A stretch of DNA of 64,000 nucleotides, taken from the NCBI RefSeq assembly GCF_910594005.1, contig NC_057848.1, positions 132,504,155-132,568,154 of the forward strand, given 5' to 3'. The notes under the pieces are model-generated. The model searched no databases, was not told where the DNA came from, and worked only from the letters and a program-made list of their open reading frames with translations. A program made the position numbers and the translations under genes. Origin of the DNA: Cervus elaphus. Its lineage: Eukaryota; Chordata; Mammalia; Artiodactyla; Cervidae. Positions 11,401 to 22,799 of the stretch are shown here, piece by piece (within the stretch, counting starts at the first letter, position 1; every line of letters starts with the position of its first letter).

Positions 11401-11637
11401 CTGGCCAACTGATGCAAAGAATTGACTCCTTGGAAAAGACCCTGATGCTGGGAAATATTGAAGGCAGGAGGAGAAGGGGACAACAGAGGATTAGATGGTT
11501 TGATGGCATCCCCAACTCAATGGATATGAGTTTGAATAAACTCTGGGATTTGGTGATGGACAGGGAGGCCTGGCATGCTGCAGTCCACAGGGTCACAAAG
11601 AGTTGGACACAACTGAGTGACTGAACTGAACTGATTA
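8448..11637 (+). mobile_element. BovB (RTE-type) LINE, essentially full length
   Basis: About 3.19 kb from the BovB 5' region through the repetitive 'ctgaactgaactga' 3' end. Flanked by an 11-bp TSD with one mismatch: TTAGAACTGAA at 8437-8447 and TTAGAATTGAA at 11638-11648. Length agrees with the roughly 3.2-kb complete element. It lies in a MIR. The other BovB pieces in the window are 5'-truncated. Confidence 0.93.
8520..11624 (+). pseudogene. BovB endonuclease/reverse-transcriptase ORF, disabled
   Basis: The single BovB ORF encodes an AP-type endonuclease followed by a reverse transcriptase. Endonuclease signature 'GTWNVRSM' lies in the 8783-9049 frame, 'SDHELLIAKF' in 9446-9634. RT parts are in 10048-10293, 10266-10514 and 10441-11001, and the C-terminal part in 11295-11624, which ends at the usual stop. 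Breaks include a TGA at 9047-9049 and a frameshift at a seven-A run (9208-9214), which puts the GDWNAK endonuclease motif out of frame. The RT active-site YADD reads Tyr-Ala-Glu-Asp (10852-10863), losing the first Asp. Not able to make an active protein. Confidence 0.9.
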
Positions 11638-11910
11638 TTAGAATTGAATTAATTTCTGTTGGTAAGGTTCTAATCACAGAACTTGGCATATGGCAAGCAC
11701 ACATGCAGTCTAAGTTTAGGGTTAGGATTAAGGTTAGCTTAATATCTTAAGTGATGATTTTTACTGTTTACTCTCTAACTACTTAATGCCCTGTGCTTCA
11801 CTTATTATCAACACTCAACTCAACAGAATATTTCTGTCCACTACAAGGTTCTTCCAGCTTCCATGCCTTCCTTGCCTACTGACTGCCTAGAACAGATAAT
11901 TGAAACTTAA

Positions 11911-12525
11911 AAAAACAATTTATTGGAGTATAGTTGCTTTACAATGTTGTGTTCATTTCTGCTATATGGCAAAGTGAATCAGCTGTACATATACATATAT
12001 TCCCCCGTTTTTGAATTTCCTTCCCATCTAGGTCACCACAGAGCACTGAGTAGAGTTCCCTGTGCTATACAGTAGATTCTCATCAGTTATCTATTTTATG
12101 CACAGTATCAGCAGTGTACATATGTCAATCCCAACCTCCCAATTCACCTCTTCCCCTTCTTATCCCCTTGGTGACCATAACTTTCTCTATGTCTGTGTCT
12201 CTATTTCTGCTTTGTAAATAAGATTGTCTATAACATTTTTTTCACATTCCAGATACATGCATTAATATATTATACAGTATTTGTTTTTTCTCTTTCTGTG
12301 TTACTTCACTCTGTATGACAGTCTCTAGGTCCATTCATGTCTCTTCAAGTGACCCAACTTCTTTCCTTTTTATGTCTGAGTAATAGTCCATTGTGTATGT
12401 GTACCACATCTTCTTTATCCATCCTCTGTTGATGGATATTCAGGTTGCTTCCATGTCCTGACTACTGTAAATAGTTTTACAGTGAACACTGGATTGCATG
12501 TGTCTTTTTGAATTATGATTTTCCC
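11911..12525 (-). mobile_element. L1 3' end, 5'-truncated
   Basis: Minus-strand L1 3' UTR plus the last part of ORF2. Flanked by the 10-bp TSD TGAAACTTAA at 11901-11910 and 12526-12535 (a shared A-run makes the left edge slightly ambiguous). Confidence 0.93.
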
Positions 12526-12539
12526 TGAAACTTAACTTG

Positions 12540-12802
12540 CCTTTGTAGTCCTCCACTAAGGCTCATTCTGTCAGAAGACTTCCTTGAAAGCCATGGGTAG
12601 AGTCATTGGTCCACCGTGGTCCTGAAATATCCTTGCTTTAGTGCCTTCTATTTGGACTCAGCACATCAATGAAGTCATGTAAGTCTCTATATGTCTCTTA
12701 GACTGAAAGCTCCTAGTGGTGGTGGTAGTGGTGTGTGTGGCAGGGAGGGGGGTTAGAATGAATATTTCTTCCTCATTTCACTCTTCCCAGTACCCAGCAC
12801 AG
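12540..12802 (+). mobile_element. L2-like 3' end fragment (tentative)
   Basis: Weak L2-type tail ('agactgaaagctcc', 'cagtacccagcacagtgctta') interrupted by a GGT/GT-rich simple tract around 12716-12745. Strongly diverged. Confidence 0.45.
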
Positions 12803-12811
12803 TGCTTAGAG

Positions 12812-13040
12812 CATGCATGTGTGCATGCTCAGTCACTTAAGTCATGTCCAAGTTTTTGCGACCCTATGGACTGTTGCCCACCAGGCTCCTTGGCCCATGG
12901 GATTCTCCAGACAAGAATACTGGGGTGGGTTGCCATGCCCTCCTCCAGGGGATCTTCCTGACCCAGCAATTGAACCTGCATCCGATGCATCTATTGCATT
13001 GCAGGTGGATTCTTTACCACCGAGCCACTGGGGAAGCCCA
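12812..13040 (-). mobile_element. Bov-tA SINE
   Basis: Minus-strand SINE. A 9-bp TSD with one mismatch, TGCTTAGAG/TGCTTGGAG, lies at 12803-12811 and 13041-13049. Confidence 0.92.
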
Positions 13041-13299
13041 TGCTTGGAGTATATCTAATGGTTTTGACTAAAGCAGTTACTTGGAGGAGACACCCCATTT
13101 TGCTCATTCCCTTTTGTACACATGTTGTTTGTAGCTGTTTCTAATTGAAAGGACAGCATTGATGATGGCTTAAACTTCCTGTAAAGAAATGAGTGGGGAA
13201 CTATCTCGGCTCCAAGTCAGTTTTGAAAGGCTCTGCTGGCTCAGGGGAAAATGCAGGGACAGACCACTTGATTTCCTCTGCAGGCAGCTGTGGTAGAAT

Positions 13300-13505
13300 A
13301 AAATGAACAATGCATTATCTTCCTGATGATGTTTGGTGCTTTGAGTCCCACCTTTTCCACTTACTAATGATATGATTTTAGTTTATTCTCCCAGCCTCAG
13401 GTTCCTTGTTGTAAACTTGAGGAAATTTCCTTTCTCACTGACTTAGGGTGAGGACTGAGAGATGAAGTTAGCAAACACTCTTGGTAAACTGTTTTATATA
13501 CATCA
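13300..13505 (+). mobile_element. Worn MIR (tentative)
   Basis: A weak MIR core ('gcctcaggttccttgttgtaaa' and a 'ggtgaggactgagagatgaa' tail) in otherwise unremarkable DNA running 13050-13650. Confidence 0.5.
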
Positions 13506-13654
13506 AGCTATTTATAATTAAGCTACTTAGATGGGTCCATTGTCCTGGCTCATTGAGTGGGAAGCAGAAATGAGATCAGCGTGGGTTTATTTATAAATTA
13601 GTTCATTCAGTCAAGGTAAGGCTGGTCCTACATGGTTGACGCATCCATCAGATG

Positions 13655-13888
13655 AGTGTGCATGCTTTGTGCTAAATCACTTCCATTGTTTCCGTCTCTT
13701 TGCGATCCTATGGTCTGTAGCCTGATAAGCTCCTCTGTCCATGGAATTTCCCAGGCAAGAATACTGGAGTAGGTTGCTATACCCTCCTCCAGGGGATCTT
13801 CCCAACTCAGGGACTGAACTTGCATCTCTTCTGTCTCCTGCATTGGCATGCAGGTTCTTTACCTATCTAGCACCACCTGGGAAGCCGT
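13655..13888 (-). mobile_element. Bov-tA SINE
   Basis: Minus-strand tRNA-headed SINE ending in 'cacctgggaagcc'. No clear TSD; moderately diverged. Confidence 0.9.
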
Positions 13889-13961
13889 CATAGAATTTAT
13901 GTGAAAAACATATCAATATGAAACAGTTATTTGATCCAATAATGCAATACTATTTTAAAAA

Positions 13962-14260
13962 TAATGTTTAAGTGTTTATTTTTATTTTTGGTTGCACTAG
14001 GTCTTCATTGCACATGGGCTTTCCCTAGTTGTGGTGTTCGGGCTTCTTATTGCCGTGTCTTCTCTTGTTGAGGAGCATGGGCTCTAGGTGCACAGGCTTC
14101 AGGAGTTGTGTCTCATGGGCCTTAGAATGTGGCCTCAGTAGTTGTGGTACACGAGCTTAGTTGCTCCATGGCATGTGGCATCTTCCCAGACTAGGGATTG
14201 AACCTATGTCCCCTGCATTGGTAGGAGGGTTCTTAATCCACTGAGCCAGCAGAGAAGTCC
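13962..14260 (-). mobile_element. CHR-type (tRNA-Glu) SINE
   Basis: Long CHR-2-type SINE in reverse, ending 'gagaagtcc'. A long TSD, AATAATGCAATACT plus an A/T run, is at 13938-13961 and 14261-14283, with a 1-bp indel. Confidence 0.88.
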
Positions 14261-14399
14261 AATAATGCAATACTTTTAAAAACATATTTTTTCAAAGAAG
14301 ATGTAACATAATTATTCAAAATGACTAAACTATTTTAGAGTGATAGCTATCTCTATGACCTAAAAACAAGATTCCAGTTTTGTCTGCATTAATATTCTC

Positions 14400-14640
14400 T
14401 TCCATATAACAAAATAGTACAAACTTAGCAACAAGACAACATACATTTATTATCTCAAAGTTTCTGTGGATCAGGAGTCCAGGCACAGTTTAGTTCTATC
14501 CTCTGCTTAGTGTCTCACAAAGCTACAGTCAAGATGTCAGTCAGGACTGGGTTCTCATCAGAGGCTCCACTTAGAAAGGGTCTGCTCTAACGTTTCCTCA
14601 GGTTATTGGCAGAATTATTTTCCTTGAGGCTGTAGGATTT
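14400..14640. mobile_element. Unnamed ancient mammalian repeat
   Basis: Contains 'tttattatctcaaagtttctgtgg' and 'gtctcacaaagctacagtcaagatgtc', blocks of a common but worn mammalian repeat. A second piece of the same family is at 52790-52990. I do not recall the family name with confidence. Confidence 0.45.
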
Positions 14641-14758
14641 ACGGCAGTGTAGGAGGGGAAAATGCTTTCCTTGATTCTTGGGATCCCAGATTAGGTCTGA
14701 AAATTAAATGGATGAAGACAGACTAATGGGAGAAAAGCATATAGTATATAGATTAAAG
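14640..14758 (-). mobile_element. Old LTR fragment, same family as 2380-3128
   Basis: Reverse complement of the 3' portion of the LTR seen at 2867-2990. Cut on its right by a SINE pair. Confidence 0.5.
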
Positions 14759-15071
14759 GGCTTCCCTGATAGCTCAGTTAGTAAAGAGTCTGCCTGCAAT
14801 GCAGGAGACCATGGTTCAATTCCTGGGTCAGGAAGATCTGCTGGAGAAGGGATAGGCTACCCACTCCAATATTCTTGGGCTTCCCTTGTGGCTCAGTTGG
14901 TAAAGAATCTGCCTGCAATGCAGGAGACCTGGGTTCAATCCCTGGGTTGGGAAGATCCCTGAAGAAGGGAACAGCTACCCACTCCAGTATTCTGGCCTGA
15001 AGAATTCCATGGACTGTATAGTCCATGGGGTCACAAAGAGTCGGAGTGAGCAACTTTCACTTTTCACTTTT
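14759..15071 (+). mobile_element. Two Bov-tA SINEs head to tail
   Basis: First SINE 14759-14877 stops at 'atattctt'. A second complete SINE starts directly at 14878 and runs to the 'ttcacttttcactttt' end at 15071. The first copy lacks its 3' half, suggesting insertion at that point with later loss, or a dimer. Confidence 0.9.
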
Positions 15072-15387
15072 AGGAGAGGAGGGAAAGTGAGGAAGTCAGA
15101 GAGACTTTCTTGTTTCAGCTGTTTTTTTTCAAATTCCTTCACCTTAAACTATTCAATGGCCACAGTGCCATATTTTGGGCTAGCTTGTCATGAACTCCAT
15201 CAGCAGAGTGATTCTTCAAAGTCTGTGGTGGAAAGACACACACACAGAGAGACTAACAAAATGAGTGCTACATACTTATGTAATCATGTCTACACATGAT
15301 TACCTAGAGGCTACCACCTTTGTCACACTGGACTGGTTAAAAGCAAATCACTGATCACAGATCCTGCTCAGTGTGAAAGGATTACAC

Positions 15388-15925
15388 AAAGGTGTCAGGG
15401 AGGAAAAATTTATTTTCCTTCTGCTCTTCTAAGTTCTCAACTGGGCCTCCTGTAACAGATTACAGGTTAACAAGAGGAAAAAACAAGAGAAGTTTATTCA
15501 CATTTACGTCTCGTGTATACATAAGAGATACCCAGGGGAAAATGAGTAACTCTCGGATCTGGCTTAAATACTATCTTCAGCTAAATACAAAAGAAAGAGG
15601 TGTGTGGGGGGAGACCAATTATGAGAAAGTGATCTGGAAAAGTAAGGTAAACAAGAGTAAGGTTTGTTATGCAGATTTAAGTCAGTGCCTTCTCCAGTAA
15701 TAAGACTTTCTTGTAATTTAGTCATCCTCTGTTTCTGGTACAGAGAGAAAGATACCCTTACAAATGGAAGATTTCCTTTTTAAATGTAAATATCCCTTAC
15801 AAAAGGGTAATTTCAACTTTATTTTCAGAGCTTCCCTTGTGTCTGCTGTTGCTCAACATAATCAGGTCAAAATAATCCTTATGGCAAAAATAGTATATTC
15901 TGAGTGTGACATATCCCACCACCCT
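15388..15925 (-). mobile_element. Old LTR, same family as 2380-3128
   Basis: Matches the LTR at 2.4-3 kb in reverse order and orientation, including a repeated 'aagggtaatttc / aagggatattt' section and a purine-rich A-tract. No flanking coding region is visible. Confidence 0.5.
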
Positions 15926-16079
15926 TTAGTGTAAATACCAGTCAATAGGAATCATGGGAGCATATTGAAGTCTAGCACACTGTACTAGTATGTCACTAGT
16001 CATGGTATGTCACAGTATGTCACAAAGTATGTCACTCCTTCATTTAACACTAGTGTGTATGTGTGTGTCTCTATTTGTG

Positions 16080-16240
16080 TGTCTGTGTTTCAAGGGGTTG
16101 TATGGCCCATGAGAAAAGAGAGCTTTGTTTTTCTTGCTCACAGTTGCATCTTCAGCACCTCTAGTACAGTACCTAAGACAGAGGAACTGCTCAATAGATA
16201 TTTGTGGAAGGAAGAAATTAATGAACAAATGAATATCCAC
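16080..16240 (+). mobile_element. L2 3' end
   Basis: Typical L2 tail blocks: 'ccatgagaaaagagagctttgttttt', 'atcttcagcacctctagtacagtacc' and 'ctcaatagatatttgtggaagg'. A GT-rich stretch precedes it. Confidence 0.7.
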
Positions 16241-16450
16241 TATGTGCATGGCACTGACAATTATTTTGGACTGTGGCAGTCCATGATATATTTCGTTTGG
16301 GGCATTTTGTACACCCAAGTAGCATAAACCATTATCATCTTAATGATAATAAACTCTAAATTGTTGAATGTAAAGCATTTGACAAGAATTATGGAATTAT
16401 TTTGAACTCAGTGAAGACACATAGCTATTAAATTTCTGAAGCCCAGTGAT
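16240..16450 (-). mobile_element. MIR/L2-type remnant (tentative)
   Basis: Weak minus-strand MIR-like blocks around 'aactcagtgaagacacatagctattaaatttctgaagcccag'. Confidence 0.35.
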
Positions 16451-18012
16451 TTTTATGATGTAAAATTCATGACCATGTCACCTTTCTAAAACTAATTATG
16501 AGAAAATAGAACTTTCAAGTTGGAGAATTCTAACATGATTAAAAAAGCACTTGACCCTGCCTCTTCTCCACCAAATCTCTTTTCTTTTTTGCATGGGACA
16601 AATTTTCATCTTAGCCTCTGAAGAGTTATGCCCTGAAGTAACTTGTAATGACTACCATATGTTAAGGAGAAATCCTTAACATTACAGAACTGTATAATTG
16701 TTACAGCTTTAGGGTTCCTGGATCCAGAATGCAGAAAAATAGCACCTCATGGCTTCAGCAGCTGTTTTTCTTATTTACACTGAAATTCCAGTGTCAAAAA
16801 GCTAGTCCTTGCTCTATCCTCCCAAGAATAAAATATTCCATATTCCATCGTGTAGTATGAAGAAAAAAAAGGAAGGAAAGCAGAGTGTTTTAGATGCCAA
16901 ACAGCATATGGAGAGCTTTGTACACCAGGATGTCTGGGAACATCAGTGACAGGACCCTTCTCACAGCTGTTGGATCCCCTCTGACGAGAAGGCTTTATGG
17001 GAAAAAAATAGGCAATCAACATTCTGCAAAGGATGACATTTTCTATTAAATTTCCCCCACTTTTTATATAACGCAGCTGCAGCAGCTTTATGTGACTTTT
17101 CCTAATGATACCTCATCTTATGAACATGTGCGGTTGTGAAACAGTTTGTCAGCGGCTCCCTCTAAATACACAAGGTTTCAGAGCAGTCACTACCCACTTT
17201 ACCTGAAAGTCCCTAACCCCATCAGCAAGAGTCCCAGATGCCTACATTTATGTGTGCCTGTAACAATGCAGAACTTTAAAATGAGCCACTGAATAGGAAG
17301 GACAGGCTATGTCACAGTGGCTTCCCAATATCTTCCTAATGTAGGTAAAGTTGTTCTTCCAAAAAGGTGTGATGTGGGTTGATTCATTGATGATTCTGTA
17401 CAGTACTGTCTATATCTAATCCACAGGTATAGACTCACTGAGGGAAATAATGAATGGTAGATCAACTTCTCTATATTTCCTTTTAACTAAAAAGAAAGGT
17501 AACTTTGTAGTTTTCGTGTTTATAAAGTTGCTGTTAAGTGCAATGGTTATAAATTAGTTTGTCTTCTAAACACTTTCAGCTTGTGTCGATGCCCTTCCTC
17601 TAGAGTAAATTCTTTTTGTTTTGCAAATGTGTGATATTGAATTATACATACTACTGATAAATAAATTTAAAAAATTCTCTTGAAGAAATTGTCCAGGTTA
17701 ATCTAGATCAAATACTGTGGGATTTGATTTCTCTTATTTAAGTGCTGGTCTTGAACATTAAACATGTATCTCAAACCTCTTATCAAGATTTCCTGTTCAG
17801 AAGAAATTCTTTAGTTATTTTTGTATCTGTTGTATGGATCTTAAAATCGATTTCATAAACTCTGGCTCAGTTTTGCAATATTTAAGGTAAAAGATAACAA
17901 TACATTTCTAGCTTTCTGGTTCAGGTATCATTAACTATTTTGTTTTCACAGAACTCTTCAGATAACATAGTGACAACAAAAAAAGAATAATATAAAATAA
18001 TTTAATCTTTAA
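16450..18012. other. Repeat-poor unique stretch
   Basis: About 1.55 kb with no interspersed repeat I recognise. The part around 17060-17300 is less AT-rich and contains CpGs and a run of Ser/Pro-like sense without a usable frame. No splice-bounded exon can be supported. One of the better places to look for a conserved non-coding element. Confidence 0.5.
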
Positions 18013-18040
18013 AAATACAAAAAAAAAAAAAAAAAAAACC
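18013..18040 (+). repeat. Poly(A) tract
   Basis: A long A-run directly before the old L1 5' region. Confidence 0.9.
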
Positions 18041-18041
18041 C

Positions 18042-19690
18042 AGACTCAAGGAGTTCCCATGATGGTGGAGAGGCAAGAGTCTGAGATCACCTCCTTTCAT
18101 AAACACACAAAAATTACTACTATTTACAGAGACACTACTAATGAGAAAAAGCATGACCCACCAGAAAAGACCTTCTACAACTAAAGATATAAAGAAGGAA
18201 CCACAACAAGATGGGTAAGAGGGGCAAAGTTGGAGTATAGTCAAGACCTATATTCCCAGGTGGGGCTTCCCAGGTGGCACAGTGGTAAAGAATCCTTCTG
18301 CCAATGCAAGAGATGCAAGAGATGTGGGCTCAATCCCTGGGTCAGGAAGATGCCCTGAATTAGGAAATAGCATTTTTTACCTGGAAAATTCCATGGACAG
18401 AAGAGCCTGGCAGGCTACAGTCCATGAGGTCATAAAGAATTGGAAACAACTGAGCCTGTGTGCATGCGTGTGCACACACACACACACCCAGGTGGGCAAC
18501 CCCAAATGGGAGAATAACTACAATTACAGACATTCTGCCCAAGAACTGAGAGGTCTGAACCTCACACAGGGCTCTCCAGCCCAGGGGTCCTGCACTGGGA
18601 AGATGAGCCCTCAGAATGTTTGGCTTTGAAGACCAGTGGGGCTTACTTTCAGGAGACCCAGAGGACTGTGGGAAATATAGACTCTACTCTTAGAGGGCAT
18701 ACACAGGATATCCTGTGTTCTCACACCCAGGGCAAGAGCAGTAACTTGAAAGGAGCCTGGCTCATACCCATCTACAGATCTTGGAGAGTCTACTGGACAG
18801 GTTGGAGGCAACTGGAACTCACCCTGAGGATATGGACACAGGTGGTTTCTATTTTGTGGAGCTCCTTTTACCACATGTACATTGGTGCTGGCAAGCACCA
18901 TTTTGGAATCCTTTCTCTATCTTATTAGCTTTGGGACCCAGCCCCATCTCCACCCACCAGACTTCAGTACTGGAATGCCTCAGGCCAAACAACTAGCTAG
19001 GCAGTGACACAGCCCTACCTACCTGCAGACAGGTTGCTTTAAGACCCCTTGAGCCCATAGCTGCCCAGAACATGGCCCTGTCTACCAGAGGGCCCAAGTC
19101 CTGGCTCCACACATCAAAGTGCAGGCACTAGACATGGAATCCCCTAGGCCCCATCCCCACCTGCCCACCAGCACACCAACACCAACTCTGAGATACTTTG
19201 GACTCCTCAGCCAGCCACACTGGGATTCAACCCCATCCATCAGGGGGCTAGTACCAGCTTTGCGCCACCCAAGAACATTCAGCTAGTCATTTCAGGAACC
19301 AGACCCACCCACCAGCAGCATGACACTATATCCAAGAATGCCAACTCTGCAACCACACACCCCAGAACCTGGTTCTGCCCACTAGTGAGCCAGCACAAGC
19401 TTAAGGAACTGCTATAGTGACACAGCCCTGCAAACCACTGGCCAGTAGTCTCCGCACAAGGCAGGGCCTGACAACCAACCAGACTGAGGGACTGTCAAAC
19501 CTACCAGCCTGCCCATAGCAGTCAGCCTGCCACAACAGAAGAACCCACATAACCAATGTAGGGGACACCCCTAGAACTTATCATTCTGGTGACCAGAGGG
19601 GAGTATGCTGCTGGAACACACAGGATGTCTTCTGTAAAAGACCACTTCTCTAATGTATATGCTTCCTACAAGAGACTTACTTAATTTTTA
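18042..19690 (+). mobile_element. Old L1 5' region, SINE-interrupted
   Basis: Starts with a 'gagttcccatgatggtggagaggcaagag' type L1 5' head and runs through a C-rich region in which blocks such as 'cccaccagca', 'ccaactctgag' and 'ggcccagc' recur every several tens of bases. This pattern is typical of old mammalian L1 5' UTRs. No ORF1 follows. The different base composition from the surroundings fits this origin. Confidence 0.7.
18264..18486 (+). mobile_element. Bov-tA SINE with CA tail
   Basis: Plus-strand SINE with a (CA)n-rich 3' end, flanked by the 9-bp TSD CCCAGGTGG at 18255-18263 and 18487-18495. Inserted in the old L1 5' region. Confidence 0.93.
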
Positions 19691-19828
19691 AAAGACATTA
19701 TTTCCACTATAATCATAAAAATAAAAACTTTTTATCTATTGGTTTATTGAAAACTCATCCTTCTCTGATTGCTGAGATCTGCTAATATGCGAAAGCTGCT
19801 CTGAGAAGCAGCATGTTTTTTGCTGTCT
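19691..19828. other. No recognised feature
   Basis: Short AT-rich sequence between the old L1 and the next SINE. Confidence 0.4.
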
Positions 19829-20048
19829 GGGCTTCCTTGGTGGCTCAGATGGTAAAGAGTCTGCCTGCAATGTGGGAGACCCAGGTTCAATCCTTGGGTC
19901 AGGAAGAGAAGTTCCCCTAGAGAAGGAAATGGCAACCCACTCCAGTATTCTTGTCTGGAGAATTCCATAGACTGAGTAGCCTTGCAGGGTATAGTCCATT
20001 AGGTTTCAAAGAGTCAGACATGGTTGAGTGACTAACACAGACACACAG
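19829..20048 (+). mobile_element. Bov-tA SINE
   Basis: Complete plus-strand SINE with a short ACA-rich tail. Confidence 0.92.
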
Positions 20049-20270
20049 AAATGAAAATGGTGCCACAGGTGGCACCTGATTCAGAGCTCATAGAGCAGTG
20101 GCCTCTACTTTAAAAATATTATATCTAAGTGACAAAATTATTTGTTACTGTGTTCAGGAGTAAATGAAATGGGGTAAAACTGGCCACAAAATATACTAGT
20201 ATATTTCAAATAGCATTTTAGAAATAAGTGGTGTTTGCTTTGGTTTTGGTTGTAGACTAGTGTCTCTTTG

Positions 20271-20410
20271 GGCTTCCCTGATGGCTCAGTGGGTAAAGAA
20301 TCTGCTTGCAGTGAAAGTGACACAGGAGATCCCTGAGCCTGGAGGGCTCCTGCAGTCCATAGGGTCACAAAGAGTCAGACACCACTGAGCCACTAGGCAC
20401 ACACACACAC
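20271..20410 (+). mobile_element. Internally deleted Bov-tA SINE
   Basis: tRNA head joined to the SINE 3' end with the middle missing. TSD AGTGTCTC at 20259-20266 and 20411-20418, so it probably inserted already deleted, or lost its core later. (CA)n tail. Confidence 0.85.
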
Positions 20411-20418
20411 AGTGTCTC

Positions 20419-21120
20419 CTCAGATATCTATGAACAATGACAGAGAAGGAACAGGTCAATGTAAAACCAACTACAAGGTAAAATAGAAAGTGAATGACTA
20501 GTTCTTCTCACAGTGTTCATCAAAGAAGCATAATAAAGCTTGTGCACACATTGGTGAAAATAGGCCTGTGTCATGAAGCATTAGGAGGGACAATGTTGGT
20601 GATAAAGCTGGTAGGGTCAAGTCTAGTTTGAGCCCCAGTGAAGGCAGCACTGTAGGACTTCCTGGGTATGGCCCAGGCTCTCTCCAGGGAAGTGCTAGTA
20701 GATAATGAATGGAAGAGTAGATGAGATCCAAAGGGGGAAGCAAAGAAAGGGGTTGCTATTGTGTAAATATGTAAACCTGAGTGTTTGGAAAATTTGGATG
20801 GTATTAATATAAACCTTCTTTTTCTCTCCTTCAGAGCCGGTCATTGATCACATACACACATTTGTGTCACTAGCTACACATTGCCTCGCTTCTGCTATTT
20901 CCTCTTGACCAGGAAATGGTGAGGAAAATGTGCCCCTTGGGAAGTGTTATAAATTCAATCAGAATGATAGTGATTTTAAGGCACCTCTTTCAGGGCCTCT
21001 TATAGCCTGATATAAAAGGGCCTTTTTGATTACTTTTGTAATCAAAGCTTTTGATTACTTTCTGTCCAGGAATGACCCAGTGTGGGGAAGAGAGAAGACT
21101 GAAGACTTGTGAGCAACCTG
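20419..21120. other. Repeat-poor unique stretch
   Basis: No repeat family recognised. A polypyrimidine run followed by AG at about 20822-20835 looks like a splice acceptor, but no open frame or donor supports an exon. A perfect hairpin lies at 21025-21046. Confidence 0.45.
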
Positions 21121-21131
21121 CACAATAGTTT

Positions 21132-22131
21132 CAGTTCAGTTCAGTCACTCAGTCATGTCTGACTCTTTGCGACCCCATGCACTGTAGCACTCCAGGCTTC
21201 CCTGTCCATCACCAACTCCCAGAGCTTCCTCAAACTCATGTCCATTGAGTCAGTGATGCCATCCAACCATCTCATCCTCTGTCATACCCTTCTCCTCCTG
21301 CCTTCAATCTTCCCCAGCATCATGGTCTTTTCCAAGGAGTCAGTTCTTCACATCAGGTGGCCAGAGCATTGGAGTTTCCGCTTCAGCATCAGTCCTTCTA
21401 GTGAATATTCAGGACGGATTTCCTTTAGGATTGACTGGTTTGATCTTCCTGCAGTCCAAGGGACTCTCAAGAGTCTTCTCCAACACCACAGTTCAAAAAC
21501 ATCAATTATTCAGTGCTCAGCTTTATCAATTCTTCGATACTCAGCTTTCTTTATGGTCCAGCTCTCACATCCATACGTGATTACTGAAAAAACATAGCTT
21601 TGACTAGACAGACCTTTGCTGGCAAAGTAATGTCTCTGCTTTTTAATACACTGTCTAGGTTGGTCATAGCTTTTCTTCTAAGGAGCAAGTGTCTTTTCAT
21701 TTCATGGCTGCAGTCACCACCTGCAGTGATGTTGGAGCCCAATAAAATAGTCTGTCACTATTTCCATTGTATCCCCAAATATTTGCCATGAAGTTATGGG
21801 ACTGGATGTCATGCTGTTAGTTTTTTGAATGTCGAGTTTTAAGCCAACTTTTTCACTATCCGCTTCCACTTTTATCAAGAGACTCTAGTTCTTCACTTTC
21901 TGCCATAAGGGTGGTGTCATGTGCATATCTGAGGTTATTGATATTTCTCCAGGCAATCTTGATTCCAGCTTCTGCTTCATCAAGTCTGGCATTTTGCATG
22001 ATGTACTCTGCATATAAGTTAAATAAGCAGGGTGACAATATACAGCATTGATGTACTCCTTTCCCAATTTGGAACCAGTCTGTTCCATTTCCATTTCTAA
22101 CTGTTGCTTCTTGACCCACATGCAGGTTTCT
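21132..22131 (-). mobile_element. BovB LINE, 5'-truncated 1.0 kb
   Basis: Minus-strand BovB 3' kilobase with the 'ttcagttcagttcag' complement of the 3' end at the left. Perfect 11-bp TSD CACAATAGTTT at 21121-21131 and 22132-22142 gives both ends. Confidence 0.95.
21150..22131 (-). pseudogene. BovB reverse-transcriptase 3' part, disabled
   Basis: Carries the end of the BovB RT and the C-terminal region in broken frames (minus 21856-22134 is the longest recognisable piece). The YADD box reads Tyr-Ala-His-Asp. A short local duplication of 'ctcagcttt' around 21518-21548 also disturbs the frame. Confidence 0.85.
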
Positions 22132-22289
22132 CACAATAGTTTGCTCAGGTATAAAATGATACAGTTGGGTTTAATCTGCAAAAACCTCTTCCAACTCACA
22201 TACTGCAAGACTTGTTTCTCTTATTCCATAACTCTGGTATCCACCCAAGGTGCCAATAAAATCAGAGTGCTCACCGTAAGTTTAAAACA

Positions 22290-22430
22290 CGCGAGGCTTT
22301 CCTGTCCCTTTGCCTTTTCCCGTATATAGTACCTTACACTGGAAAAGCCCTCCCCACATCACCACCTCTCAGACTTAACTATACTTGAAGGCTTATCTCA
22401 AACTCCTTATCTGTCATGACATACATTCAT
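22290..22430 (+). mobile_element. L2 fragment (tentative)
   Basis: 'actggaaaagccctccccacatcacc' and 'cttgaaggcttatctcaaactcc' resemble the L2 3' untranslated consensus. Confidence 0.5.
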
Positions 22431-22562
22431 GGAGACATTTTTTATTCTTTCTTTGAATTCTCAGAGATTTTTTTCTAGCTTCCATGACTTTTATGTCTAT
22501 ATCTGTGATACGTGTAAGCATTTTTTTCTTATCTTTTAGTAAGCATTGAACATGAGAGTTAC

Positions 22563-22790
22563 CAGATGAGAAGAGGCAACTCATTGGAAAAGACCCTGAT
22601 GCTAGGAAATATTGAAGGCAGGAGGACAAGGGGAGAACAGAGGATGAGATGGTTGGATGATATCACTGACTCAATGGACATGAGTTTGAGCAAACCCCAG
22701 GCAATGGTGAAGGACAGGGAAGCCTGGTGTGCTGCAGTCCATGGGGTCACAAGGAGTAGGGCATGATTTATCGACTGAACAACAACAATG
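22563..22790 (+). mobile_element. BovB 3' end fragment
   Basis: Last ~230 bp of BovB, including 'tcaatggacatgagtttgagcaaa' and the ACTGAACAACAA-type end. Confidence 0.9.
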
Positions 22791-22799
22791 CAAGTTACA

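Larger units (their letters stand above)
8040..11700 (+). mobile_element. MIR SINE carrying a Bov-tA and a BovB
   Basis: MIR pieces are visible at about 8040-8080, 8318-8447 and 11638-11700 (the 'aacttggcatatggcaagcac' tail). Removing the Bov-tA and the BovB rejoins them into one plus-strand MIR. Confidence 0.65.

Noticed and set aside
11710..11735. Telomere-like TTAGGG run
   Set aside because: Only about three degenerate units; too short to call an interstitial telomeric repeat.
20059..20076. Hairpin GGTGCCAC/GTGGCACC as a regulatory element
   Set aside because: Perfect but only 8-bp arms; expected at this frequency by chance and no context supports a role.
20822..20940. Candidate exon after a polypyrimidine-AG site
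   Set aside because: No open frame, no matching donor site and no recognisable protein; such sites are common by chance.
21025..21046. Hairpin TTTGATTAC/GTAATCAAA as a terminator
   Set aside because: A bacterial-type terminator has no meaning in this mammalian context; likely chance.
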